Positions 7,801 to 15,177 are shown, numbered from the stretch's first letter. The stretch is 36,529 nt of DNA from NZ13-RE01 sp049718665 (GCA_049718665.1 JBNARO010000020.1:1-36529), one strand, 5' to 3'. Notes: a model not told the origin generated them from the letters alone. Program-made: numbers and translations.

Positions 7801-8328
7801 AAAAAGAAACAAATTCTTCATAGCAATTTCTATGCTATGTGGGACAATGGATATCTATATCTTTATGCTAAGGTTTACGATGAATATTTAGTAGTAAATA
7901 TTGCCCCCACAGATATTGGTGCATTTTATAGAACAGACTCTATTGAATTTTATCTTAATCCCGCAGTTGCAGGTTCTAATGCAGGAGTATTTAAAATTGC
8001 AATTCTTCCATTTGATACTGCAGGAAATGTGCAAGCGGTAAGACACGAAGATGCAAATCCTGGAGATATAAAGGTTGTAGCACCAGAAGTAAAAGTTGCT
8101 TCTAAGAGGACAGATTATGGATATGATATAGAAGTTGCTATACCATGGAAATACTTAGGTATAACTCCAAAAGAGGGAATAAAAATTGGGTTCTGCCATA
8201 CTATACATAATTCTAATAAAAAAGATGCAGGTATTGGTGCCTATGTAAGAGAAAATATGCTTTCTTGGGTTGATCTCCCTGAAATATGGGCGCATCCTGA
8301 AAGCTGGGGAACCTTAGAGCTTAAGTAG
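4810..8328 (+). CDS. Secreted GH144/glucoamylase-like (PF10091-type) protein with three tandem modules and a CBM9-like domain
   Basis: A 1,172-residue exported protein. Residues 1-20 are a signal peptide (RR, hydrophobic stretch, LAFS before the likely cleavage). Three homologous modules follow at about 23-187, 189-355 and 357-520. Each has an NDNTGA start, a KVIPNGKS segment, FFLGMADLTKEWKWV and an FYIDG end, and I read them as beta-rich carbohydrate-binding domains of a kind I cannot name. Residues ~550-960 match the glucoamylase-like fold (FQYFWNEANPENGLIKDRS; later GDGPGGYRAYGA) shared by GH144 beta-1,2-glucanases and by the middle domain of cyclic beta-1,2-glucan synthases. Residues ~960-1172 look like CBM9 (PPKIDGIFEDLW, DSIEFYLNP, VAIPWKYLGI). 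The start has a strong TTAGGAGGG. It probably cuts an extracellular glucan to feed the transporter. The linkage is inferred, not shown. Confidence 0.8.
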   Translation: MRRFLIILLMLVFLGTLAFSYESVNPMDEIAGLSDDNTGAKFEKSMEYVADGKYSVKIIPSGKSEETKMAFQISGDILSKWAEKDLLKISVFIKKSAETKPNKFFLGIADVTTDWTWVDGIFSESKVKDGWNTVEFKLSPKMRDVKSDGKYMLYFAFIEEKDGKKIPIKDPFYVDKVVIESLEEPKELYIWSMDTLSEIKTFDNDNTGAIFELSDIYVANGSNSMKVIPNGKSVETKVALWLPKNMIGVWNESDKVIMKVYIPEEMKIKPEMFFLGMADLTKEWKWVDGVFSNTKASSGWNDIEFILTPKMKSLAENGKYKVYLAFAGYDEKRNKVPLVDAFYIDGLYVSYAGEFAYIWTMDTKEEIETFNNDNTGAVFELNTDYVIQGNASMKVIPNGKSLETKVAMPIPKDKIETWNKGGNKIVLNIYIPPEMKHKPEMFFLGMADLTKEWKWVGGVFSNTKPTDGWNAITFEISGKMTRPEIGGKYMVYLAFAAYDENRNKVPLTEPFYIDGLFMKIEKKKLTREDLIAKADPKIKEEVARLLDLSDNALLDEIQKKTFQYFWNEANPENGLIKDRSTPDSPASIASVGFGLTAIPIAIERGWITKTEGYNRVLTTLKSFAEGKIEGHNGFFYHFVDMKTGKRVWNCELSSIDTALLLAGVIFVGEYFKGTEIETLADKIYRNVNWQWMLAGGSTLSMGWKPEGGFLGGRWGDNFDEGILATFLAIGSPTYPIPVSAWDLYSRPVNDTYISFKDEVLFVYLYPNIWIDFRNKEDKYANYFNNAIAAARYNYMFTFLRKSEYQTYDEDIWGLSAGDGPGGYRAYGASEGNHDGTIVPYASIGALPLVPDLSMKAIKGMLSKHGPLIWGKYGFVSGFNVDENWYSEEYIGIDQGTILLMIENYRTGMVWKYFMKNKYIRDAMRKIGFTYKRADYAVTPWYKGEYEKRALEAKKKSTQAFKTETPPKIDGIFEDLWKFAVENKVTEDMNVPGFTKVDKKKQILHSNFYAMWDNGYLYLYAKVYDEYLVVNIAPTDIGAFYRTDSIEFYLNPAVAGSNAGVFKIAILPFDTAGNVQAVRHEDANPGDIKVVAPEVKVASKRTDYGYDIEVAIPWKYLGITPKEGIKIGFCHTIHNSNKKDAGIGAYVRENMLSWVDLPEIWAHPESWGTLELK
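4876..6369 (+). repeat. Three tandem ~500-base modules within the secreted glycanase gene
   Basis: The encoded units of ~165-169 residues align along their length. Units 2 and 3 share an unbroken identical stretch of 57 bases (5613-5669 and 6120-6176, 507 bases apart) encoding KPEMFFLGMADLTKEWKW, while unit 1 has diverged (FFLGIADVTTDWTWVDG). DNA identity beyond what protein conservation needs points to recent duplication or gene conversion between units 2 and 3. Confidence 0.85.
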
Positions 8329-8336
8329 AAAAAATT

Positions 8337-8363
8337 TAGGGGGAAGAGATTCTTCTCCCCCTA
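8337..8363. other. G/C-rich hairpin upstream of the solute-binding protein gene
   Basis: TAGGGGG (8337-8343) pairs with CCCCCTA (8357-8363); AAGA/TCTT can extend the stem with a two-base bulge. No T run follows on the plus strand, so it is not a standard terminator for the glycanase gene. It sits 24 bases before the start codon of the binding-protein gene and may stabilise or punctuate the polycistronic RNA. Confidence 0.55.
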
Positions 8364-8387
8364 TAAAAAACTTTGGAGGTGTAAGAA

Positions 8388-9593
8388 ATGAGAAGAAATT
8401 TATTAATAATTATGATTCTCTTAATAATTTTAACCTCTTTCTCCTTCTCCCAAACTAAAACAATAAAAATTTGGGCTATGGGAGAAGAAGCAAAAAATTT
8501 AAACATTATGGCAGAAAAATTCACAAAGGAAACAGGTATAAAAGTTGATGTTCAAGCCCTTCCATGGGCTGCAGCTTTTAGTAAGATCCTAACAGGAGTT
8601 GCAGGAAGGCAAGTCCCAGATCTTGCCATGATGGGAACTACTTGGATGGCACCTTTTTCCGCTATGGGAGCTTTTGAAAACCTTGAAAGTTATATTGCTA
8701 AATCTAAGGTAGTAAAACCTGACAAATTCTTTTCAGGTTCTTGGGAAACTGTAGTTTATAATGGGAAAGTCTATGGAGTACCATGGTATGTAGATGTAAG
8801 AGTACTTTACTATAGGGTAGACATGCTTAAAGAAGTAGGATATAACAATGTACCAGATACATGGGATGAACTTTACGATGCCATTAAAAAGCTTTCTCAA
8901 AAATATGGAGTAGGAAAAACAGGAATAGGACTGTCTCCCACAGAAGCTGCAAACTTTATGCCCTTTGTATGGCAGAATGGTGGAGATATCATTGATAAAA
9001 ATAAGAACATCCTTGTTAAGAATCCAGAATTTGTGGAAGCTTTGGAGTTCTACGCAAGATTCTTTAAAGAAAATCTTGTAGCTAAGGGTGGAGCAAATGT
9101 CTTTGTAGACTTTGAATCAGGACTTCTTCCCATGTTCTTTTCAGGTCCATGGATGGTTTCTATGATAAAGGAGCAAGTTCCAAAGATCACAGGAAAATGG
9201 ATGGTTTCTGTAATGCCAAAGAAAAAGACAAGGACATCCTTTGTAGGAGGATCAAACTGGATAATATTTAAGGATTCAAAGAATAAAAAAGAAGCTTGGA
9301 GCTTCATAGAATTTATGACAAAGCCTGAAAATCAATTAGAGTGGTATAGGATTTTAAGATCTCTTCCTGCAGTAAAAGAGGTTTGGAAGAGTCCAGAACT
9401 TGCTGACGATCCAATGACAAAAGTATTTAGAGAACAATTAGATGATGCAAAGTCTACCCCTATAGTTCCAGAATGGGATAAAATTGAAACTGCCTTAGGA
9501 AGAAGAGTAGAAGAAGTATGCCTTGGAAACAAAGACATTAAAGAGGGTGTAGAATTACTTTATAAAGATCTACAGAAGATACTAAGGAAGTAA
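8388..9593 (+). CDS. ABC transporter sugar-binding protein (CUT1, family 1)
   Basis: An extracellular solute-binding protein of 401 residues that captures a sugar and delivers it to the two permeases that follow. Residues 1-21 form a signal peptide (RR, an isoleucine/leucine-rich core, SFSFS before QTKT). There is no lipobox cysteine. The mature start KIWAMGEEAKNLNIMAEKF and the central YGVPWYVDVRVLYYRVDML stretch are typical of family 1 binding proteins, as is the WSFIEFMTKPENQLEW helix near residues 304-319. The start follows TTTGGAGGTG with good spacing. Hairpins flank the gene on both sides (8337-8363 and 9599-9620), which suggests separate control of its dose relative to the permeases. 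The ligand is presumably an oligosaccharide released by the upstream glycanase (inference). Confidence 0.9.
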   Translation: MRRNLLIIMILLIILTSFSFSQTKTIKIWAMGEEAKNLNIMAEKFTKETGIKVDVQALPWAAAFSKILTGVAGRQVPDLAMMGTTWMAPFSAMGAFENLESYIAKSKVVKPDKFFSGSWETVVYNGKVYGVPWYVDVRVLYYRVDMLKEVGYNNVPDTWDELYDAIKKLSQKYGVGKTGIGLSPTEAANFMPFVWQNGGDIIDKNKNILVKNPEFVEALEFYARFFKENLVAKGGANVFVDFESGLLPMFFSGPWMVSMIKEQVPKITGKWMVSVMPKKKTRTSFVGGSNWIIFKDSKNKKEAWSFIEFMTKPENQLEWYRILRSLPAVKEVWKSPELADDPMTKVFREQLDDAKSTPIVPEWDKIETALGRRVEEVCLGNKDIKEGVELLYKDLQKILRK

Positions 9594-9598
9594 AGAAT

Positions 9599-9620
9599 GG
9601 GGCTGGATAAATCCAGCCCC
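9599..9620 (+). other. Strong hairpin between the binding-protein and first permease genes
   Basis: GGGGCTGGA and TCCAGCCCC form a perfect 9-bp stem around a TAAA loop, 5 bases after the binding-protein stop. No T run follows, and the permease ribosome site AAGGAGGG begins about 10 bases later. This position is classic for hairpins that protect the upstream message, so the binding protein is made in excess over the membrane subunits. Confidence 0.7.
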
Positions 9621-9648
9621 TATCCATTTAAGGAGGGATTTCTAAACA

Positions 9649-10524
9649 ATGAAAAATAAAATTTGGGAGATATTTTTATTTATTGGTCCTTCTCTGTTTC
9701 TTTTGTTAATTTTTACCTTTCTTCCTGTAATAACATCTTTATTTTTAAGTATAACAGATTTTAATGCCTACTCCTTTTTAGATTGGAGTAAAACAAGCAT
9801 TGTCTTTCTTCAAAACTTCATAGATGTGTTCCATGACGATCTATTTTGGAAAGCAGTTTTAAATACTTTATATGCTTTTATTCTTGCCTACCCATTAACT
9901 ATATTTTTTTCATTACTTTTCGCTTTTCTACTAAATAGGGAGGAAACTTATTTCAAAAACTTTTTTCGTCTTCTTATTTATCTTCCCTCTGTTACAAGCA
10001 CCATTGCAATAGCAGTGGTATGGTCATGGATATTAAATCCTAAGTATGGTCTTTTAAATTGGTTCTTAGGACTTTTTGGACTACCTCCTCAAGAATGGCT
10101 TTCTAATACAAGATGGGCAATGCTTGCAGTTGTCTCCTTAGTAGTATGGAAAGCAATAGGTCCAAATATGCTACTTTTTATTGCAGGACTTCAAGGAATT
10201 CCTGAAGAATTATATGAATCAGCAGAGATTGATGGAGCTAATAGGTGGCAGCAATTTTGGTATGTAACTCTTCCGGGGTTAAAACCAGTACTTCTTTTTG
10301 TATCAGTTATGTTAGGAATTGGATATTTACAACTCTTTGAAGAACCTTATATGTTAACAGGAGGAGGTCCATTAAATTCTACCCTTTCTATAGTTTTATA
10401 TCTTTATCAAAAAGGATTTAGAGCTTTTGAATTTGGCTATGCTTCTTCTGTTGCCTTTATTTTATTTATTATGATCTTTGGACTAACTTATATTCAAATG
10501 AAGATGAGAATTTATCAAGAGTAG
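9649..10524 (+). CDS. ABC transporter permease, MalF/UgpA-type
   Basis: An inner-membrane subunit of 291 residues with about six hydrophobic spans, beginning with FLFIGPSLFLLLIFTFLP. The cytoplasmic EAA loop that docks the ATPase is seen as ESAEIDGANRWQQFWYVTLP near residues 191-210. The loop before it (GPNMLLFIAGLQGIPEELYE) and the GGPLNST motif are typical of CUT1 permeases. The start has AAGGAGGG. It pairs with the next permease, 10 bases downstream. No ATPase gene is present in this cluster; a shared MsmK/MalK-type ATPase elsewhere would be needed, as is common for CUT1 systems. Confidence 0.92.
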   Translation: MKNKIWEIFLFIGPSLFLLLIFTFLPVITSLFLSITDFNAYSFLDWSKTSIVFLQNFIDVFHDDLFWKAVLNTLYAFILAYPLTIFFSLLFAFLLNREETYFKNFFRLLIYLPSVTSTIAIAVVWSWILNPKYGLLNWFLGLFGLPPQEWLSNTRWAMLAVVSLVVWKAIGPNMLLFIAGLQGIPEELYESAEIDGANRWQQFWYVTLPGLKPVLLFVSVMLGIGYLQLFEEPYMLTGGGPLNSTLSIVLYLYQKGFRAFEFGYASSVAFILFIMIFGLTYIQMKMRIYQE

Positions 10525-10534
10525 AGGTGAAAAT

Positions 10535-11368
10535 ATGAAAAAGAGAAAAGTAAGTCTTTTTCAGCAAGTTTTAGTCCATGGATTTTTAATTATGGCTTCC
10601 ATAGTTACCGCTACCCCATTCCTCTGGATGCTTGTTACTTCTTTTAAAACTCCAGGAGAGATATATACAATTCCTCCTAAATTTATTCCCTCTGAAATTA
10701 CTCTTGAGAATTATATAGAACTTTTTAAAGGAATAAATTTTTGGAGACCTCTCTTAAATACTTTAATTATTGTCACCATTGCTCCTCCTCTTTCTATTCT
10801 TTTTAACTCCATGGCGGGATATGCTTTTTCTAAATTTAGGTTTAAAGGGAGAGAAGTATTGATGCTTCTTATTCTTGCAACAATGATGATCCCAGGACAA
10901 ATGACTTTGATCCCTGCATATTTGATAGTACGAATTCTTAACATGTTAAATACATATCAAGGAATTATAATTCCTGGTCTTGTAGGGGCAGGAAGTATAT
11001 TTTTCTGGAGACAATTTATAAAAGGAATACCCGATGAGATAATAGATTCTGCCAAAATAGATGGAGCAAATGAAATTATTATTTATTTTAAAATAATTTT
11101 ACCTCTTTCTATCCCATTTCTTATAACCTCCTTTGTCTTTGCCTTTATAGGAGCTTGGAACTCTTTCCTCTGGCCTCTCATTGTTGCTACGGATGAAAAT
11201 ATGTATACATTACCTGTAGCAGTGTCAGTAATAGCGGGACAGTATGGAGAAAACATTGGAACAATCCTTGCAGGATCTACTATAGTAGTTTTTCCTATAC
11301 TCATCGTCTTCTTAATTGCCCAAAGATATATAATAAGAGGAATTGTTATGACAGGTCTAAAGTTTTAA
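10535..11368 (+). CDS. ABC transporter permease, MalG/UgpE-type
   Basis: The second membrane subunit of the sugar transporter, 277 residues, about six spans. It opens with a short basic N-terminus (MKKRKVS) and the ATPFLWMLVTSFKTPGEI segment typical of MalG-type proteins. The EAA loop reads DSAKIDGANEIIIYFKIILP near residues 172-191, followed by PFLITSFVFAFIGAWN. It ends with the usual IIRGIVMTGLK tail. The start is preceded by AGAGGTGA. It is the last gene of the locus; no convincing hairpin terminator follows before the next gene at 11453. Confidence 0.92.
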   Translation: MKKRKVSLFQQVLVHGFLIMASIVTATPFLWMLVTSFKTPGEIYTIPPKFIPSEITLENYIELFKGINFWRPLLNTLIIVTIAPPLSILFNSMAGYAFSKFRFKGREVLMLLILATMMIPGQMTLIPAYLIVRILNMLNTYQGIIIPGLVGAGSIFFWRQFIKGIPDEIIDSAKIDGANEIIIYFKIILPLSIPFLITSFVFAFIGAWNSFLWPLIVATDENMYTLPVAVSVIAGQYGENIGTILAGSTIVVFPILIVFLIAQRYIIRGIVMTGLKF

Positions 11369-11452
11369 CCTTTCTTAAAATTTTGCTATTAACAATTTTC
11401 AATCTTTATTCTAAAATATTTCAAGATATTTTGTTAGGAAAAGAGGTGGAAG

Positions 11453-12676
11453 ATGAAATTTATTGCAGATTTTCATATCCACTCTAAATATAGTAGAGCT
11501 ACAAGCTCTGACATGGATTTGGAAAACTTAAGCAAATGGGCAAAATTGAAGGGGATTCAGCTTTTAGGAACAGGAGATTTTACTCATCCTTTATGGTTTT
11601 CAGAACTTAGAGATAAACTAAGAGAGTATAATTATGGAATTTACGAGTTTAATAACATAAATTTTATATTAACTACAGAAATAAGCAATATTTATCAGCA
11701 GGATGGAAGGATTAGAAGAATACACCTTTTAATTTTTTCTCCTTCTTTAGAGATCTGCTATAAAATTAATCGTTTATTGGAAAGGTTTGGAAATTTATCC
11801 AGTGATGGGAGACCTACCTTTGGTTTAAATATTAAAGACCTTCTTCCCCTTCTTTGGGAAATATCTGAAGAAATTTATGTAATTCCTGCTCATATATGGA
11901 CTCCTTGGTTCTCTCTTTTTGGTTCACAATCAGGATTTGATTCCTTAGAAGAAGCTTTTGGAGAATACAGTGATAGAATTTTTTCTGGAGAAACTGGATT
12001 AAGTAGTGATCCACCTATGAATTGGAGACTCTCTAAATTAGATAGAATTTGCCTTATTTCCAATTCTGATGCTCATTCCCCAAATAAAATTGGAAGAGAA
12101 GCAAATGTATTTAATTGTTCCATGAATTATAGAGAAATATTTAGTGTTATAAAAAATCAAGATAAAAACAAGTTTTTATTTACCATAGAATTCTTCCCAG
12201 AAGAAGGGAAGTATCATTTTGATGGACATAGAAACTGCAATGTAGTTTTGTCACCAAAGGAAAGTATAAAGTTAAATAATATTTGCCCTTCATGTGGAAA
12301 GCCTTTAACCATTGGAGTAGCTCACAGAGTAGAAGAATTAGCAGATAGAGAGGAGGGTTTTATACCACAAAACAAAATTCCATATAAGAATTTAGTACCC
12401 TTAGAAGAGATTATTGCTCAAGCTTTAAAAAAAGAGGTTTCATCTTCTATAGTTCAGCAAGAATATCTAAAAATAGTTAATAGTTTAGACTCAGAGTTAA
12501 ATATTTTAATAGATCTACCTTTAGATGAGATACAGAAAGTTGCGGGAGCAAAGATTACAGAAGGAATAAGATATATGAGAGAAGGGAAAATAAAGGTAGA
12601 GCCTGGTTATGATGGAGTTTATGGGAAAATAAATGTCTTCCCAGAAGAAGAAAAGGGACAACTCTCTCTTTTCTAA
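11453..12676 (+). CDS. Endonuclease Q-like PHP-domain DNA repair nuclease
   Basis: A 407-residue protein with an N-terminal PHP metal site (DFHIHSKYSRATS, His8 and His10; later PAHIWTPWFSLFG and NSDAHS) and a C-terminal zinc-binding segment (Cys262, then CPSCGKPL with Cys278 and Cys281, and HRVEELADR). This combination is that of endonuclease Q, which nicks DNA 5' to deaminated bases such as uracil and hypoxanthine and is known mainly from Thermococcales and a few bacteria. Deamination repair would suit a thermophile. The start has GAGGTGG spacing. A weak TTGCTA (11383-11388) with a T/A-rich -10 region may give it its own promoter, so it need not belong to the sugar operon. Its stop interlocks with the stop of the opposing gene (CTAA, 12673-12676). 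Confidence 0.78.
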   Translation: MKFIADFHIHSKYSRATSSDMDLENLSKWAKLKGIQLLGTGDFTHPLWFSELRDKLREYNYGIYEFNNINFILTTEISNIYQQDGRIRRIHLLIFSPSLEICYKINRLLERFGNLSSDGRPTFGLNIKDLLPLLWEISEEIYVIPAHIWTPWFSLFGSQSGFDSLEEAFGEYSDRIFSGETGLSSDPPMNWRLSKLDRICLISNSDAHSPNKIGREANVFNCSMNYREIFSVIKNQDKNKFLFTIEFFPEEGKYHFDGHRNCNVVLSPKESIKLNNICPSCGKPLTIGVAHRVEELADREEGFIPQNKIPYKNLVPLEEIIAQALKKEVSSSIVQQEYLKIVNSLDSELNILIDLPLDEIQKVAGAKITEGIRYMREGKIKVEPGYDGVYGKINVFPEEEKGQLSLF

Positions 12677-13467
12677 AATGGGAATTTAAAAATCTCAAAT
12701 ATTTTCTCTTTCAAAGTCGTTCCAGGAACAAGATTCTTAAAATCCTCTATAGCCTTATGAAAGCCTATGTCATAATCTCTTTTTTGACTTTCTAACCATT
12801 TATGGTCGGAAATATAAACATATAAATCTCCAAGAGTTCTTCCGGGAAAGGCATCTAAAATTCTTTCCTTTTCAATAATTTTTACAATGGGAAGATAAAT
12901 ACTCTTATACCAATCTTTCGCAGCTTCTTTTATATCTACTTCTTTTCCCCTTCTCTCACTCATGTAATATTTATGCTCCATTATCTGAGATAATAGTTTT
13001 TTATACTGTCCAACCTCTGTAAGAATTATATCTTTTAAACCAGTAAGCATTTCAAAGTCTGACCTTTCCCTATATAGAATATTCTCGAAAGAATCTTGTG
13101 GTGGAAGATATTCAATAACATGAGCATCTATTTCTTTCTGTCCCAATCTTCTTGCAGCAGCAACTCTATGATTTCCATCGAGAACATAATATTCATCTTT
13201 GATTTTATAAACTTCTATGGGAGGAAGAACTTTTCCTCTTAGAATAGCATCTTCTATCTCCTTTAACCTCTGATATGAGCCTTCTTTCAAAGGTCGAAAT
13301 TTCTCATCAAAATCTAAGTATCTTCCTACACTTCCAACAATTTTGTCTACTTCTATAGTCTGATATCCCAGATCCCTCCAAGAAACAAGTTTCTCCTCTT
13401 GAAGTTTTTCTTGAAAACTTTTTAAATGTCTTTGTCTTTTAAAAAATTTTTTAAAAAAAGAGTTCAT
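12673..13467 (-). CDS. ParB/Srx-fold (DGNHR) protein of unknown role
   Basis: About 264 residues from the ATG at 13467; an upstream in-frame start at 13494 is less likely, because 13467 gives the ATGA overlap with the preceding gene's stop. Residues ~40-125 resemble the ParB N-terminal/sulfiredoxin fold: VDKIVGSVGR, PPIEVYKIKDEYYVLDGNHR and VAAARRLGQKEIDAHVIEY. DGNHR is the nucleotide-handling motif of this fold. The C-terminal part contains FPGRTLGDLYVYISDHKW, reminiscent of DUF4032-type proteins. There is no helix-turn-helix and no partner ParA, so it is not a chromosome-partition ParB. It is the last gene of a three-gene operon with a phosphoesterase and a sugar isomerase. Function unknown. 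Confidence 0.75.
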   Translation of the reverse strand: MNSFFKKFFKRQRHLKSFQEKLQEEKLVSWRDLGYQTIEVDKIVGSVGRYLDFDEKFRPLKEGSYQRLKEIEDAILRGKVLPPIEVYKIKDEYYVLDGNHRVAAARRLGQKEIDAHVIEYLPPQDSFENILYRERSDFEMLTGLKDIILTEVGQYKKLLSQIMEHKYYMSERRGKEVDIKEAAKDWYKSIYLPIVKIIEKERILDAFPGRTLGDLYVYISDHKWLESQKRDYDIGFHKAIEDFKNLVPGTTLKEKIFEIFKFPF

Positions 13468-14048
13468 AAATCTAATACCACAAAACCTGAACAATTAATA
13501 ATTTTTGTGTTCCCAACCTCGGTAATTCTTAAGCTTCTAAATTTGTAATTCATATGGGTATGACCATGTAAAAAGTAAGAAGGTTTATATTTTTCAATTA
13601 GCCAAAGAAAACTTCTAAATCCCTTATGAGAATAGTCATCTCCCTCATGGATTCCAAAGGGAGGAGCATGGGTTACTACTATATCAATTCCCTTTCTCAA
13701 TTTAAAATATAACTTTCTAATTCTCCAATTCATCTCTCTTTCTGTATACTGAAGAGGACTATTACTATATCTTAGGGAACCTCCTAATCCCAAAATCTTT
13801 TTATCTTTAAACTTAATTACCTTTCCATCAATATTTTCACAACCCTCAGGAGGTTCCCTAAGATATCTCTCGTCGTGATTTCCTAAGACATAAAAAACAG
13901 GAACATTTAAAACTGTCGCAAGATAAGTTAATAACTCTGGCAGAACATCCCCACAAGATATCACCGCTTCTACTCCTTTATAAGGAGAAGCATCAAATCT
14001 TTCATAAAGAATAGGAGATTCAAAATCTGCCAAAGCTAAAACTTTCAA
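13464..14048 (-). CDS. Calcineurin-like metallophosphoesterase
   Basis: A compact phosphoesterase of 194 residues with the dinuclear-metal motifs in order: DFE (first motif, where Glu stands in the place of the usual His of DxH), SCGD, GNHDE, VVTHAPP and HGHTH. Small proteins of this kind cleave phosphodiesters or phosphomonoesters; the substrate cannot be told. The start is TTG at 14048, embedded in a TTGA overlap with the stop of the isomerase gene, and no ribosome site is visible, so translation probably depends on coupling. Its own stop overlaps the next gene by ATGA. The altered first motif deserves checking because the replaced His is normally a metal ligand. Confidence 0.85.
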   Translation of the reverse strand: MKVLALADFESPILYERFDASPYKGVEAVISCGDVLPELLTYLATVLNVPVFYVLGNHDERYLREPPEGCENIDGKVIKFKDKKILGLGGSLRYSNSPLQYTEREMNWRIRKLYFKLRKGIDIVVTHAPPFGIHEGDDYSHKGFRSFLWLIEKYKPSYFLHGHTHMNYKFRSLRITEVGNTKIINCSGFVVLDL

Positions 14049-15112
14049 GATAAACTTTGCCCAATTCTCAGTTTGAGTTCATTAATAAATCCTATAGCAA
14101 AGGGGTCTTTTCCTGCAAGATATGCAAGATATACTGTAGTAAAATCTCCTAAATATGTAAGGGAGAAAAATTTTGTTAAAGGATAATTTCCTTCTCCCTT
14201 CCATAAAAATACAGGAATACCCCTTTTCTCTATCTTCTCCTTCATAAATTCAACTCTTATTTTCATCTCTCCTCCTAAAGATGTGTAGAGAAAGATAAGG
14301 GAAAAAGGACTTATAACTTTTAAGTCTGCTTCCCAAGACATAATCTCATTATGATTTAGCTCTGGAAAGAAATGAGTAAAGGCAGGATATTTTGAATTTT
14401 CATTAAACTGACATTTCCACCTATAACCTGCCACAGCCCATCTTTCTTCTACTGCATAGATTATAGGAATTCTCTCAAAAACCATATGAGCAAGCTTTTT
14501 AGCAAGATTCTTCTCAGCGGGATTTTCTACTTTAAAGTCTTCTCTTGCCTTTTTAAGATAGTTTATAGTCTCTTCAATAGCTTCCTTTTGGGGAGGAATT
14601 AAATCTAACCTATCTAAAACCACTAAGGAGGGTATAGTTACATATCCTATAGCAGCTCTTGGTGCTAATCCCTTTGGTATTTGAATTAAAGTAAGCTTTT
14701 TTTCTTTTGCAAATTCTGCTAATTTTCCTCCACTGGTTATTGCTACCACTTCTGCTTCCTTTTCATAGGAGCTCTTAGCAGATTCTAAGGTTTCTACAGT
14801 ATTCCCAGAATAGCTTACTGCAAAAACTAAAGTGTTTTTGTCTACCCAACTGGGAAGAGAATAATCTCTATTGACCACTATAGGAATCCTGCCTGCATCA
14901 AAAGCTATAGCCCTTAGTATATCTCCTCCTATAGCAGAACCTCCCATTCCTAAGACCAAGACCTTCTTTATCTCTCTTCCTTCCAATTTTAGTTCTGCAT
15001 TATAAGAAATTTCTCGTGCTTCTTCTATTTGCTCAGGAAGTTTATATACCGCTCCTAACATATCTTGAGGATCAAGTTTTTTAAGTTCATCTATTTGATC
15101 TAATCTTTCCAT
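14045..15112 (-). CDS. Bifunctional phosphoglucose/phosphomannose isomerase
   Basis: A cytoplasmic sugar isomerase of 355 residues with two SIS domains, of the small PGI/PMI type common in archaea and thermophilic bacteria. It interconverts fructose 6-phosphate with glucose 6-phosphate or mannose 6-phosphate. Diagnostic stretches are VLGMGGSAIGGD, FAVSYSGNTVETLES, AITSGGKLAEFA, and PRAAIGYVTIPSL with the Arg that follows PKGLA; FPELNHNEIMSWE holds catalytic residues. It is the first gene of the minus-strand operon, with a clear GGGAGGAG site and a promoter at 15141-15169. It could connect glucose 6-phosphate from the upstream sugar locus to glycolysis and to GDP-mannose (inference). Confidence 0.9.
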   Translation of the reverse strand: MERLDQIDELKKLDPQDMLGAVYKLPEQIEEAREISYNAELKLEGREIKKVLVLGMGGSAIGGDILRAIAFDAGRIPIVVNRDYSLPSWVDKNTLVFAVSYSGNTVETLESAKSSYEKEAEVVAITSGGKLAEFAKEKKLTLIQIPKGLAPRAAIGYVTIPSLVVLDRLDLIPPQKEAIEETINYLKKAREDFKVENPAEKNLAKKLAHMVFERIPIIYAVEERWAVAGYRWKCQFNENSKYPAFTHFFPELNHNEIMSWEADLKVISPFSLIFLYTSLGGEMKIRVEFMKEKIEKRGIPVFLWKGEGNYPLTKFFSLTYLGDFTTVYLAYLAGKDPFAIGFINELKLRIGQSLS

Positions 15113-15140
15113 TTTTTCTACTCCTCCCGCTTTTTTTGTT

Positions 15141-15169
15141 ATTTTAACTTACACCTTAATTATTGACAA
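15141..15169 (-). promoter_or_regulatory. Promoter of the isomerase operon (minus strand)
   Basis: On the minus strand TTGTCA (15169-15164) and TAAAAT (15146-15141) are exactly 17 bases apart. Its -35 lies inside the palindrome at 15163-15177 that also holds the -35 of the divergent osmC promoter. Confidence 0.6.
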
Positions 15170-15177
15170 CATGTCAA
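15163..15177. promoter_or_regulatory. Perfect palindrome TTGACA-ACA-TGTCAA shared by two divergent promoters
   Basis: Six-base arms are perfectly inverted around ACA. The left arm is the consensus -35 of the plus-strand osmC promoter, and bases 15164-15169 read on the minus strand give the -35 of the isomerase promoter. A protein bound here would affect both transcripts. No regulator gene is adjacent. Confidence 0.55.
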
